Source: Sphaerisporangium perillae
Lineage (GTDB): Bacteria > Actinomycetota > Actinomycetes > Streptosporangiales > Streptosporangiaceae
Assembly (NCBI RefSeq): GCF_023276435.1
Contig: NZ_JALLPO010000038.1
Span: forward strand, 1-64,000
Length of the DNA: 64,000 bases
Direction: 5' to 3'
Shown piece after piece: positions 9,248 to 17,399 of the stretch. The notes beneath the pieces are model-generated. The model was not told the DNA's origin, ran no database searches, and was given only the letters and a program-made list of their open reading frames with translations. Positions within the stretch are counted from its first letter, which is position 1; each line of letters starts with the position of its first letter. The translations under genes and the position numbers were made by a program.

Positions 9248-10624
9248 ATGACCATTTCTGCGGCACCGCACGCGTCGATCGACGTGGCGAAGAGAATTCC
9301 GCTCTCCTTCAACCAGGAATTCCTCTGCAATTTCGACAAGGGCGATGAGGAGGGGCCGTTCGGTCCCAAGTACAACATCGTCTGCGGCTGGCGGCTCAGC
9401 GGAGAGGTGGACACCGAGACTCTGCAGGACGCCCTAGACGACGTGGTGACGCGCCACGAGTCGCTCCGCACGCTGATCGTCAGGGCGGCCGCGGACAGGT
9501 ACCAGGAGGTCCTGCCGCCGACCCCGACGGCGTTGCTGGTGCACGACTTCACCGGCGTCGAGCCCGGCGCGCGCGAGCTTCGCGCCGAGGAACTGCTCAT
9601 CGAGATCGAGGCCGGCGCCTACGGCATCGGGGAGCTGCCCCTCCTGCGGGCCGTCCTCGGCCGCTTCGGCGACGACGACGCGGTCCTCGTGCTCATCGCG
9701 CACCACACCGCCGCCGACGAGTGGTCCATGCGCCTGATCATGCGTGACCTCGCCGTCTGCTACGCGCTGCGCGCCGGGTACGCGGTCGAACTGCCGGAGG
9801 TGTGCCAGTACCAGGAGTACGCGCGCTGGCAGCACGAGAGCACCGCCGAGGCGGCGTCGGGCAGGGCAAGGGAGTACTGGCGCGAGAAGCTGCGGGACGC
9901 GCGCATCCTGGCCACGCCCACCGACCACCCGCGCTCGGCGAACCTGCCCAAGGCGACCGCCTGGCACCGTTTCTGGATCCCGGCCGAGCTGACCTCCTCG
10001 GTGTCGGAGATCGGCAGGAGCACGCGCAGCTCGCCCTTCATGGTGCTGCTCGCCGCCTACGCCACGCTCCTGCGCCAGCTGACGGGCAGCACCGACATCG
10101 TCGTCCCGACCTTCACCTCCGGACGCGGCCAGCCCCGCTTCCAGGACACGGTCGGCTCCTTCTTCAACTTCGTCCCCCTCAGGATCGACCTGGCCGGATG
10201 CGACACGTTCCGCCAGGTCGTCGAGCGGACCCGCGCCACCTGCATCGAGGCCTACACCAACGACATCCCGTTCGCCGAGGTGCTGGAAGAGGCGCCCGAG
10301 CTCATGCTGCCCTCGATCGAGGACGACCGCGCCGTGTGCGCCTTCCAGGTCTTCCGGTCCCCGCTGGCCACCGACGGCGAGACGGCCGGCGGCCTCACCT
10401 ACGCAGAGATCCGCCGGCGGCTGCTCTCGCAGCCCGTGGGCGGTGACATCCCGGACGGCGCGATGTGGCACCTGGAGATCGACTCCTCGGGCGACATCGT
10501 CGGAACCCTGGGGTTCAACAGCAACCTGTTCGACAAGAGCACGATCACGCACATGGCGTCGGAGTTCCACCAGGTGGTGGCGGGAGCGGTCACCGCTCCC
10601 GACGCACCGCTGCGGTGGGCCTGA
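9248..10624 (+). CDS. Stand-alone condensation enzyme (SgcC5-like)
   Basis: Free-standing NRPS condensation domain of 458 aa that would join a carrier-bound acyl group to an amine or alcohol. The active-site motif is H152-H153-T-A-A-D157-E158: both histidines and the aspartate are kept, while the usual final glycine is Glu. The opening IPLSFNQEFLCNFD and the later QYQEYARWQ resemble SgcC5, which esterifies PCP-bound beta-tyrosine onto the enediyne core. This copy is therefore probably the working condensation catalyst, in contrast to the degenerate C domain in the NRPS. A strong AAGGAGGA precedes ATG 9248. The 235-nt gap from the aminomutase could hold a promoter, and the PCP gene follows 57 nt later. 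The acceptor substrate is unknown. Confidence 0.88.
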   Translation: MTISAAPHASIDVAKRIPLSFNQEFLCNFDKGDEEGPFGPKYNIVCGWRLSGEVDTETLQDALDDVVTRHESLRTLIVRAAADRYQEVLPPTPTALLVHDFTGVEPGARELRAEELLIEIEAGAYGIGELPLLRAVLGRFGDDDAVLVLIAHHTAADEWSMRLIMRDLAVCYALRAGYAVELPEVCQYQEYARWQHESTAEAASGRAREYWREKLRDARILATPTDHPRSANLPKATAWHRFWIPAELTSSVSEIGRSTRSSPFMVLLAAYATLLRQLTGSTDIVVPTFTSGRGQPRFQDTVGSFFNFVPLRIDLAGCDTFRQVVERTRATCIEAYTNDIPFAEVLEEAPELMLPSIEDDRAVCAFQVFRSPLATDGETAGGLTYAEIRRRLLSQPVGGDIPDGAMWHLEIDSSGDIVGTLGFNSNLFDKSTITHMASEFHQVVAGAVTAPDAPLRWA

Positions 10625-10681
10625 CCGGCCGCACCAGCCCGTCGAGCGATCGAGAAAGCCTGCCAGGCGAGAGGACAGCCA

Positions 10682-10957
10682 ATGAGTACAGAGGGCACCG
10701 GGAAGTTCACCGTTCCGGAGATCGAGAAGAGGGTCGAGGAGATCTGGAGGGCCGTCCTCCAGGTGCCCGAAGGCCACGAGGATGAGACCTTCTTCGAGCT
10801 GAACGGGGAGTCCATGGCGGCGAACCGGCTCGTGTCGCGCGTCGAGGGAGAGCTCGGCATCTTCATCGAGGTCGGCGACATCTTCGAGGAGGACCCCGAC
10901 CTCGCCGGGTTCGTCCGCACCGTCGTCGGCAAGGCCGGCGACCCCACCCGGGTGTGA
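10682..10957 (+). CDS. Stand-alone peptidyl carrier protein (SgcC2-like)
   Basis: A 91-aa acyl/peptidyl carrier protein. The 4'-phosphopantetheine attachment serine is Ser44 in FFELNGESMAANRL, inside a typical four-helix carrier sequence. It is acidic and free-standing, as SgcC2 is in beta-tyrosine pathways, where tailoring enzymes act on the aminoacyl-S-PCP. It lies between the condensation enzyme and the dioxygenase in the same direction. It gives the locus two carrier sites (this and the NRPS T domain); which one presents the amino acid to the hydroxylase is open. The Sfp-type transferase at 24.9-25.7 kb is a candidate activator. Confidence 0.9.
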   Translation: MSTEGTGKFTVPEIEKRVEEIWRAVLQVPEGHEDETFFELNGESMAANRLVSRVEGELGIFIEVGDIFEEDPDLAGFVRTVVGKAGDPTRV

Positions 10958-11042
10958 AGTCGGTGGCCCGCTCATCCGCGGCTCCCGCGTGGGACCGCCG
11001 CGCGCCCGCGGGGACAACTCTCATGAGGAAAGGTGGTCTGCG

Positions 11043-11912
11043 ATGGCGGGCCTGACCCGGGTGCGACCCGATGCCGACCTCGATGAGGTCGTCGAGATCC
11101 TGGAGCGAGACGGAGGTGTGATCGTCGAGGACTTCGTCGACGACGCCACGCTCGCGGCGCTGTGGGACGACTTCGGGCCGGCCCTCGACGCCTGCGCCTA
11201 CAGCCAGGACTGGTACAACGGCAAGCGGACCCGGCGGGTGTCGTCGCTGTTCGCGCGCACGACGCACCTGACGCCCGTGGTGACGCAGCGCCTGTATCTG
11301 GGGGCCGCGCGCGCGATCATGCAGCGGCCGGTGCCCATGTGGGTCGGCAAGTCGCGGGTCGAGATGACCCCGACCATCCAGATCAGCGGCACCCAGCTGA
11401 TCCAGCTCCACGCCGGGCAGGGCAAGCAGCCCCTGCACCGGGACGACGCGCTGCACCTGCGCCGCCACCCCGGCCCCACGAGCCGGGTGCAGCTCATGCT
11501 GGCCATGAGCGAGTTCACCGCGGCGAACGGCGGCACCATGGTGATCCCCGGCAGCCACCACTGGGACGACGAGCGCGCCCCGGAGGCCGCGGAGGCCTTC
11601 CCCACCGAGATGGCCGCCGGGTCGGGCCTGATCTGGCTGGGCGGCGTCTACCACGGCGGCGGTCGCAACGACACCGACACCCCGCGCACCGGCATGACCA
11701 TCGCGCTGGACCTCGGGAACCTGCGCCAGGAGGAGAACCAGTACCTCGCGGTGCCCAAGGAGGCCGTGCTGGCCTACCCGGAGGAGGTGCGCCGCCTTCT
11801 CGGCTACGACCGCTGCCCGCCCGGCCTCGGCTGGTACGAGATGGAGGACCCGTACCTCGTCCTCGAGAACGACGAGGCGCCCGGCGTGCCTGTCACGCCG
11901 GCCAAGGTCTGA
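11043..11912 (+). CDS. PhyH-family Fe(II)/2-oxoglutarate dioxygenase
   Basis: Phytanoyl-CoA dioxygenase family enzyme of 289 aa, expected to hydroxylate an aliphatic carbon using Fe(II), oxygen and 2-oxoglutarate. The iron ligands can be read as His132 and Asp134 in PLHRDD and His204 in VYHGGG, with an arginine after it (DTPRTGM) positioned to bind 2-oxoglutarate. The family motif PGSHHWDD lies between them. Start ATG 11043 is chosen because AAAGGTGG precedes it; upstream residues in the frame are unlike the family. It is the last plus-strand gene of the first block and is followed by a strong hairpin. The substrate may be a carrier-bound amino acid or a fatty acyl unit. Confidence 0.87.
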   Translation: MAGLTRVRPDADLDEVVEILERDGGVIVEDFVDDATLAALWDDFGPALDACAYSQDWYNGKRTRRVSSLFARTTHLTPVVTQRLYLGAARAIMQRPVPMWVGKSRVEMTPTIQISGTQLIQLHAGQGKQPLHRDDALHLRRHPGPTSRVQLMLAMSEFTAANGGTMVIPGSHHWDDERAPEAAEAFPTEMAAGSGLIWLGGVYHGGGRNDTDTPRTGMTIALDLGNLRQEENQYLAVPKEAVLAYPEEVRRLLGYDRCPPGLGWYEMEDPYLVLENDEAPGVPVTPAKV

Positions 11913-11940
11913 CACCGGCGGCTCCATCACGGCACGGCAG

Positions 11941-11970
11941 ATCGGCGGAGGTCCCACGACCTCCGCCGAT
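11941..11970. terminator. Strong hairpin after the dioxygenase
   Basis: Perfect 13-bp stem (ATCGGCGGAGGTC with its complement) closing a 4-nt loop, 28 nt after the dioxygenase stop. Confidence 0.8.
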
Positions 11971-11987
11971 TCTCATTGCCCGGTGAT

Positions 11988-12098
11988 GCCGTCGGGGCCC
12001 GTGCGGTGACTCCTGCCTAAGAACGCCGTCGGGGCCCGTGCGGTGACTCCTGCCTAAGGACGCCGTCCGGGCCCCGTGCGGTGACTCCTTACCCAGGC
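11988..12098. repeat. Three tandem 37-bp repeats between convergent genes
   Basis: Copies start at 11988, 12025 and 12062. Each begins GCCGTCGGGGCCC and contains GTGCGGTGACTCCT. The first two differ at one base, while the third has diverged in its middle and last bases. They lie between the terminators of the dioxygenase and the hydroxylase, with no open frame of interest. Confidence 0.85.
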
Positions 12099-12208
12099 GG
12101 CCCTCTTCTTCTCCCCGCCCCGCGTGCCCTCCATCCCGGCGCCGGGTCGGCGAGGAGGGGTACGGCGAAGTCGGCGCCGTCGTACGGCGGGTGAGGCGGC
12201 GAACGCGA

Positions 12209-12240
12209 CGAGACCACCGATGCGAGGATCGGTGGTCTCG
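12209..12240. terminator. Hairpin terminator for the HpaB-type hydroxylase
   Basis: Perfect 13-bp stem (CGAGACCACCGAT and its complement) around a 6-nt loop, 24 nt past the end of the minus-strand hydroxylase. Confidence 0.78.
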
Positions 12241-12264
12241 TGTGCGCGGCGGGGTAGGGGACGG

Positions 12265-13875
12265 TCAGCCGTTGAGGGTGCTGCCGTTGCCGATGCGGCG
12301 CAGGTGGTCGAACGAGGACAGGTCCGGGACGGTCCAGCCGTCCAGGTCGTACTCGCTGAGGCACTGGTCCACGAAGGCCTTGTAGCCGTCCACCTCGCCG
12401 CCCACCAGTTGCGCGTTCAGCAGCTCGACCCGGGTGTTCTCGTGGTTGCCGGCGTAGTTGCGCTCGTAGAGCTCGTGCCGCCCGCCGAACTCGGTGCCTA
12501 CGGCGTCCCAGAGCAGTTTCATGACCTTGATGCGCTCGACGGCGTCGCTGCCGTCCGAGCCGCGGACGTACTTGTCCAGGTAGGGCCGGATGTCGGGGTT
12601 CTTGAAGTCCTCGGAGCTGGAGTTGATGTAGATCAGCCCGCTGGCGATGTCCTGCTGGATGATCTCCTTGATCCTCGGGTAACCGATCTGCATGAACCAC
12701 CGGTAGGCCAGCCCGTACGCGGGGTTGGGCAGCAGGGCGCCGTCCTTCCACTCCACGGGGTTGCGCGCGGCGGCGTCGGAGAACGCCCAGAACAGGTTGC
12801 GCCAGGCGAGGACCTCGCCGATGCGGGTCTGCACGCCGCGGAAGTCCTTGGTGCCGGTCATCTCCGTGGCCTTGATCAGCAGGCCGGCGAGGAACTCCAG
12901 CTTCACCGCCAGGCGCGTGCAGCCGTGGAAGGTGAAGCGCTCGAAGAACCCCGAGCGCCCGGTGAACAGCAGCGCCTTGCCGAGGTTGCCGTAGACGAAG
13001 ACGTTCTCCCACGGGATGAGCACCTTGTCCAGGACGAGGATCGTGTCGTTCTCGTCCAGGCGTGAGGAGAGCGGATAGTCGAACGGCGTCCCCATCACCG
13101 TGGAGGCGGTCGAGTAGGACGGCCGGCAGATGAGCTTCATGCCCTGCGCGCCCATGGGGATCGTGGCGACCAGCGCGAACTTCTTGTCCTTGATGGGCAG
13201 GCCGTAGTGCGCGATGAAGTTGTAGTGGGTGAGCGCGGACCCGGTGGCCACGACCTTGGCCCCGCTGACGACGAGCCCCGCGTCGGTCTCCTTCTCCACG
13301 TGGACGAAGACGTCGGCGACCTCGTCCGGCGGCCGGTTGCGGTCGACCGGGGGGTGCACGATGGCGTGGTTCCAGTACAGGACCTTCTCCTGCGACTCCT
13401 TGTACCAGCGCCGGGCGTTGTCGGCGAACGGCTCGTAGAAGTCGGCGTTGGCGCCGAGCGTGCCGAGGAAGGAGGCCTTGTAGTCGGGGCTGCGCCCCAT
13501 CCAGCCGTAGCTCATGCGCGCCCAGGCGGCGATGGCCCGCTGGTCGGCGACCAGGTCCTCGACGCTGTGCGGCGTGGTGAAGAACCGGTGGGTGTAGCCG
13601 TCGCTACCCGTGTCGGTCGGCTTGGTCAGGACGTCGCGCTGGTCCGGGTCGTGCAGCGCGTCGTACAGCCGCGCGGTCATCCGGATGGGGTTGTGGAACG
13701 CGGGATGGGAGGTGACGTCCTTGACACGCTCGCCGTACAGGTAGATCTCGCGGTCGTCGCGCAGGCTCTCGATGTACTCCTCGCCGGTCAACGGGCGCGT
13801 CTTCGGCCTGTTGTCGGCCGCGCCGTGCGGGGGGGCCGCGTCGCCGGCTGCCGGACTTCTTTCCTCTTCTCGCAC
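12265..13875 (-). CDS. FADH2-dependent aryl hydroxylase, HpaB/SgcC family
   Basis: A 536-aa member of the 4-hydroxyphenylacetate 3-monooxygenase oxygenase family. In beta-tyrosine pathways the homologue SgcC hydroxylates the ring of PCP-bound (chloro-)beta-tyrosine at C3. Family hallmarks are the start [20 protein letters not shown], the [14 protein letters not shown] active-site segment, the [14 protein letters not shown] region and the closing [13 protein letters not shown]. An about 25-residue hydrophilic N-terminal extension precedes the family start. Start GTG 13875 follows GAGGAG by 5 nt. It is transcribed alone, opposite to its neighbours, from a 403-nt divergent region. No HpaC-type flavin reductase is in the window, so FADH2 must come from elsewhere. 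The likely product is a catechol (3-hydroxy-beta-tyrosine) or a later intermediate. Confidence 0.9.
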   Translation of the reverse strand: MREEERSPAAGDAAPPHGAADNRPKTRPLTGEEYIESLRDDREIYLYGERVKDVTSHPAFHNPIRMTARLYDALHDPDQRDVLTKPTDTGSDGYTHRFFTTPHSVEDLVADQRAIAAWARMSYGWMGRSPDYKASFLGTLGANADFYEPFADNARRWYKESQEKVLYWNHAIVHPPVDRNRPPDEVADVFVHVEKETDAGLVVSGAKVVATGSALTHYNFIAHYGLPIKDKKFALVATIPMGAQGMKLICRPSYSTASTVMGTPFDYPLSSRLDENDTILVLDKVLIPWENVFVYGNLGKALLFTGRSGFFERFTFHGCTRLAVKLEFLAGLLIKATEMTGTKDFRGVQTRIGEVLAWRNLFWAFSDAAARNPVEWKDGALLPNPAYGLAYRWFMQIGYPRIKEIIQQDIASGLIYINSSSEDFKNPDIRPYLDKYVRGSDGSDAVERIKVMKLLWDAVGTEFGGRHELYERNYAGNHENTRVELLNAQLVGGEVDGYKAFVDQCLSEYDLDGWTVPDLSSFDHLRRIGNGSTLNG

Positions 13876-14278
13876 CTCAACTCCTCAGGTGAATCGGTAG
13901 CCGTCGAGCTCGCCGTCCATGGGACGCGCCCGAAGAAAGGTCCGCTGTCGCGCGCGCCGGCAGAAAGGATCGGGAAAGGGCCGGGGCCGGAGTGTCGCCG
14001 ACGACACGTTCCGCTCGGCGACGGTGATGAGCGGGCACACCGGAAGCCTGTAGCGGACCTTAATCATCACATCGGGCATTTCACCGGCACATCTCTGACG
14101 TTGCGGTGTCCCGCCTCCGGCGTGGGCGTTTCGCAATTCAGAAGATGCGTGTTCCACGTGGCCGGTGCGACCGTCGGATGGTGAGCATCGGCGGACGGCC
14201 ATCCGGTCACGTTCGAATTCGGGCCATCCGGCGTATCTTGCCGGCTCCGCATTTTCTCGCCGGACTTTCTAGGAGGAT
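13876..14278. promoter_or_regulatory. Divergent promoter region with GGCCATCCGG repeats
   Basis: A 403-nt region drives the hydroxylase leftward and the acyl-CoA-dehydrogenase-like gene rightward. GGCCATCCGG occurs at 14197-14206 and 14222-14231 (25-bp spacing), and an inverted partial copy CGGATGG lies at 14174-14180. Between them is the AT-rich palindrome TTCGAA. The repeats end about 48 nt before the rightward start codon and are good operator candidates. An 11-codon frame (13920 to 13885) abuts the hydroxylase ribosome site; whether it is a leader peptide is unclear. No other gene was seen. Confidence 0.55.
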
Positions 14279-15463
14279 ATGGTGCTGACGACCGATGTTC
14301 CGACCCGGGAACAGCTCGTCCGCCGGGCGGCCGAATTGGTGCCGCTGCTGCGCAAGAACGCGGCGTGGGCGGAGGAGAACCGGCGCATCCACGAGGAGAG
14401 CATCGAGGCCCTCGCCGACGCCGGGATCTTCAAGTTGCGGGTGCCCGTGCGCTACGGCGGCTACGAGTCCGACACCCGCACGCTGGTCGACGTGGCGTCG
14501 GAGCTCGGCAGGGCCGACGGCTCCACCTCCTGGGTGGCGTCGGTGTACTGGATCCCGACCTGGATGACCTGCATGTTCCCCGACGAGGTCCAGGACGAGG
14601 TGTTCTCCACCCCCGACGTGCGGGTGTGCGGGACGCTGAGCCCGACGGCGATGGCCGCTCCGGTCGACGGCGGCATCGTGGTCAACGGCAAGTGGGGCTT
14701 CATCAGCGGCGCGCTGCACAGTCACTGGCAGGTCGTCGTGGCGGTCCTGGTCGGCGGGGAGGGGGAGCCCTTGCCGATCATCGCGGTGGTCCCGATCTCC
14801 GACCTTCAGGTCGTCGACGACTGGCACACCTCCGGCCTCAAGGGCACCGGCAGCGTCAGCACCATCGCGCAGGACGTGTTCGTCCCGGCCGAGCGCTGGC
14901 TTCCCCTGCCCGCGGTGCTGCAGGGCCAGTCGGCCTCGCCGGCCAACGCGGGCCGCCCGATCTACCGGGCTCCGCTGCTGCCGGTCGCCTCGGCGTCCTC
15001 GGTCGGGACCACGATCGGCCTGGCCAAGGGGGCCTTGGAGACCTTCCTCGAGCGCCTTCCCGAGCGCAAGATCACCTATACCGCCTACTCCAGCCAGGCC
15101 GAGGCCCCGCTGACCCACCTGCAGGTCGCCGACGCCGCCATGAAGATCGACGAGGCCGAGTTCCACGCCCACCGCCTGGCGGCGCTGGTGGACGGCAAGG
15201 GCGCCGAGGGCGCGTCCTGGACGCTGGAGGAGCGCGCGAGGGCCCGCGCCGACATGGGCGCGGTGTGCCGGCTCGCGAAGGAGGCCGTGGACGTGCTCAA
15301 CACGGCCAGCGGCGGTTCGTCCATCTACAGCCACGTGCCGATCCAGCGGATCGCGCGCGACATCCAGGCCGTCAACCTGCACGCCCTGATGCACCCGGAC
15401 ACCAACGCCGAGCTGTACGGGCGGATCCTCTGCGGTCTGGAGCCCAACACCCTCTACATCTGA
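14279..15463 (+). CDS. Acyl-CoA-dehydrogenase-fold flavin monooxygenase
   Basis: A 394-aa flavoprotein of the acyl-CoA dehydrogenase fold, closest in style to the group D two-component monooxygenases (HsaA, HpaH/C2) and their relatives in natural-product clusters. Visible features are the N-terminal helical domain (IHEESIEALADAGIFKLRVP), the flavin-binding beta domain with KWGFISGALHSHW and TSGLKGTGS, and a C-terminal helical bundle ending NAELYGRILCGL. The KWGFxSG pattern favours oxygenase over dehydrogenase function, but dehydrogenation cannot be excluded. AGGAGG at 14271-14276 is too close to ATG 14279, so GTG 14282 may be the true start. It is followed 66 nt later by the SgcJ-like gene. 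A reduced flavin supplier is not encoded nearby. Confidence 0.82.
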   Translation: MVLTTDVPTREQLVRRAAELVPLLRKNAAWAEENRRIHEESIEALADAGIFKLRVPVRYGGYESDTRTLVDVASELGRADGSTSWVASVYWIPTWMTCMFPDEVQDEVFSTPDVRVCGTLSPTAMAAPVDGGIVVNGKWGFISGALHSHWQVVVAVLVGGEGEPLPIIAVVPISDLQVVDDWHTSGLKGTGSVSTIAQDVFVPAERWLPLPAVLQGQSASPANAGRPIYRAPLLPVASASSVGTTIGLAKGALETFLERLPERKITYTAYSSQAEAPLTHLQVADAAMKIDEAEFHAHRLAALVDGKGAEGASWTLEERARARADMGAVCRLAKEAVDVLNTASGGSSIYSHVPIQRIARDIQAVNLHALMHPDTNAELYGRILCGLEPNTLYI

Positions 15464-15529
15464 GCCCGGAGCCCGCGCCCGGGCCGCGATCGTCTCCCAG
15501 TACCGCCTCTCCTTCCGAAGGGTTCACCC

Positions 15530-15964
15530 ATGGCCACATCCAATCCCTCAGCGACCATCGACCAGGTCGTGTCCGACGCGGACAAGGCCGCCGTCGTCGC
15601 AGTCCCCGGACGCATCGTCGCGGCGTGGGCACGCCATGACGCCAAGGCCTTCGCCGAGGTCTTCACCCCGGACGGCACCATGATCCTTCCCGGTTCGTAC
15701 CGCAAGGGCACCGCGGACATCGAGGCCTTCATGGCGGGCGCCTTCGAGGGCCCCTACAAGGGCACCCAGGTGACCGGCCAGCCGCTCGACCTGCGGTTCC
15801 TCGGCGCGGACGCGGCTCTGGTGATCACCCAGGGCGGTGTGCTGGCCGCCGGGGAGACCGAGGTGCCCGCCGAGCGCGCCATCAGGGCCACCTGGGTCGT
15901 CGCCAGGCACGAGGGGGAGTGGAAGCTCGCGGCCTACCAGAACAGCCCTCGCGGGACCGCCTGA
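15530..15964 (+). CDS. SgcJ/EcaC-family NTF2-fold protein
   Basis: A 144-aa SnoaL/NTF2-like protein. The order of elements (VVAAWARHDAKAFAEVFTPDGTM, the RKGTADIEAFM helix and a closing WVVARHEGEWKLAAYQNSP) is that of the SgcJ/EcaC family, named after a gene of the C-1027 enediyne cluster. SgcJ-type proteins assist handling of early enediyne intermediates, and others are small cyclases or binding proteins, so the reaction here is not known. GAAGGG precedes ATG 15530. Its pairing with beta-tyrosine genes but no enediyne PKS is notable. A long palindrome lies about 110 nt downstream. Confidence 0.8.
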   Translation: MATSNPSATIDQVVSDADKAAVVAVPGRIVAAWARHDAKAFAEVFTPDGTMILPGSYRKGTADIEAFMAGAFEGPYKGTQVTGQPLDLRFLGADAALVITQGGVLAAGETEVPAERAIRATWVVARHEGEWKLAAYQNSPRGTA

Positions 15965-16355
15965 TCGCGCTCCCGCCCGACGCTCCCGGACAGGGAGTGA
16001 ATTCACATATGCGCCGCGAGGGTTTCCCGCCCGCGTCGGCCGCCCAGCGAGAATTCGAAGGGACGAACATATCCTCCGGCCGGACACCACATGTGGTGTC
16101 CGGCCGTCGGCCGCATATCTCTTCTTCCACGTTGCTGAATAGGGCCTTTCGCGTTGACGCGTCCTTTACCGGGCCTGTTCCATTGAAGTCGTGTCCGCAT
16201 CTTGTGCGGTCCGCGACACGAATCGGGGTGCTCGACGCCGGGGACGCCCGGCTCGCGGTCCGGTCAGTGGCAAGGCCCTTCCACCGGCGGCATCCGGCCG
16301 AGGGGATTCCCCATGGGATCTTCGGAGGTCCGGGATCCGTCGCGAGGAGTGACTG
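15965..16355. other. Intergenic region before the YcaO-like gene
   Basis: 391 nt without a convincing gene. It holds a 28-bp palindrome at 16078-16105 (listed separately). Around 16080-16160 the sequence becomes locally AT-richer, compatible with a promoter for the next gene. Confidence 0.5.
16078..16105. promoter_or_regulatory. 28-bp perfect palindrome
   Basis: Two 14-bp halves (GGCCGGACACCACA and its complement) meet without a spacer. It could form a terminator hairpin for the SgcJ-like transcript or be a dimeric repressor site for the YcaO-like gene. The lack of a loop and of a T-run leaves both open. Confidence 0.6.
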
Positions 16356-17399
16356 ATGGCGCCCACACCCGACAGCGCGCGGACGGCCATCTCGGCCTCG
16401 CCACCTCCGGTGCGCCTGCAGGAGGAGTTCGCCGAGTGCCTCGGCGGGGAGGTGTACCTGGCCTACGCGCACCGTCCCGAGACCGGTGTCCTCACCGTCG
16501 CGGCGGGTTTCTCCCCGGAGGTCGCGCGGGGCAGGGCGAAGGTGCGGGCCGCGGCGCTGGACGCGCTGTACCGGCTGCCGGACGGCGTGGCGGAGCCCTG
16601 CGACCAGGACGACGGCAGGGAACTGTGTCTGTCGGACTTCATGCCAGAGGCGCCGTCGGACAACCACTCCCGCGTCGCGGGCACCGGCCTGCTGAGCCGG
16701 GAGCGGTACATGCTCCCTGCCGAGGTCGTGTGGATGGGTGACCGGGACTGCCGGGTCGAGCCCACCGCGGTCGGCGTGATCGACGACGACGCCGGCGGCG
16801 TCTCCGGGGCCATCGCCGACCTGCTGGCCCACGACATGGTCACGCGCTGGTGGACGAGCCCGCGCATGCCGCTCCTGAGGGTCTCCCAGCACCTGTCCAT
16901 GATGATCCCCGAAGGCGCGGCGGCGGCGATCCCCGCCCTCGGGCTGCGGGTGTCGGCGTTCGTGCTGCCCGGCCCGGACTTCCAGATCGCCGTCGTCGGC
17001 GTCAGCGGCGAGGGCACCACGATCGCCACGGCCGCCGCGCGCTCGGCGCGGGAGGCGGTCGCCGAGGCGTTCCTGCGGGCGATCGCCGCGCGGGCGCAGC
17101 CGTGGAACACCCTGTCGACCGCCGACTCGCTGCGCCGGCTCACGGTGTGGCACCGCGAGGTGGACTACCTGGCCTACCTGGAGTGGTCCGCGCTCGACGC
17201 CGACGCGTCGGCGCTCGACCAGCCCGAGATGCGGGAGGGGACGCCCGGCTGGGCCGACATCGCCTGCCGCCGGTTCGGGCACGAGCCGATCCTGGTCACG
17301 CTGGGGGAGTTCGGCGACGCGGTGAAGGTGGTCTGCCCGGGCGCGGCCTGCTACCGCACGGTGCCGCCGGGCACGACCCTTCCCTGCCCGGTGCCCTGA
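16356..17399 (+). CDS. Divergent YcaO-like protein
   Basis: A 347-aa protein that aligns by eye with the YcaO fold. GTGLLSRERYMLPAEVVW corresponds to the usual LLTGEPVWVPAELV, PTAVGVIDDDAGGVSGAIAD to the STGLAAG...EA helix, the EAVAEAFLRAI segment to the late ATP-binding helix, and VKVVCPGA to the closing VVVPGL strand. YcaO enzymes use ATP to activate peptide amides (azolines, thioamides, amidines). Here the acidic residues of the EAxxxxLLExxERD helix appear replaced (SGAIADLLAHD), and the late Q/R pair is not evident, so Mg-ATP binding may be lost. No TOMM precursor or dehydrogenase is adjacent. GAGGAG precedes ATG 16356. Its 3' end overlaps the convergent MarR gene by 49 nt. The function is unknown; a PCP-linked or scaffold role is possible. 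Confidence 0.62.
   Translation: MAPTPDSARTAISASPPPVRLQEEFAECLGGEVYLAYAHRPETGVLTVAAGFSPEVARGRAKVRAAALDALYRLPDGVAEPCDQDDGRELCLSDFMPEAPSDNHSRVAGTGLLSRERYMLPAEVVWMGDRDCRVEPTAVGVIDDDAGGVSGAIADLLAHDMVTRWWTSPRMPLLRVSQHLSMMIPEGAAAAIPALGLRVSAFVLPGPDFQIAVVGVSGEGTTIATAAARSAREAVAEAFLRAIAARAQPWNTLSTADSLRRLTVWHREVDYLAYLEWSALDADASALDQPEMREGTPGWADIACRRFGHEPILVTLGEFGDAVKVVCPGAACYRTVPPGTTLPCPVP

Noticed and set aside
11988..12098. CRISPR-like array
   Set aside because: The repeats are directly contiguous with no unique spacers, there are only three, and no cas gene is present.
13885..14202. Minus-strand frame between the divergent flavoenzymes
   Set aside because: No ribosome site or similarity for the full frame; at most its last 11 codons could be a leader peptide.
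14207..15394. 395-codon minus-strand frame opposite the flavin monooxygenase
   Set aside because: Composition is His/Arg/Gly-rich without domain similarity; the plus strand encodes a full family protein.
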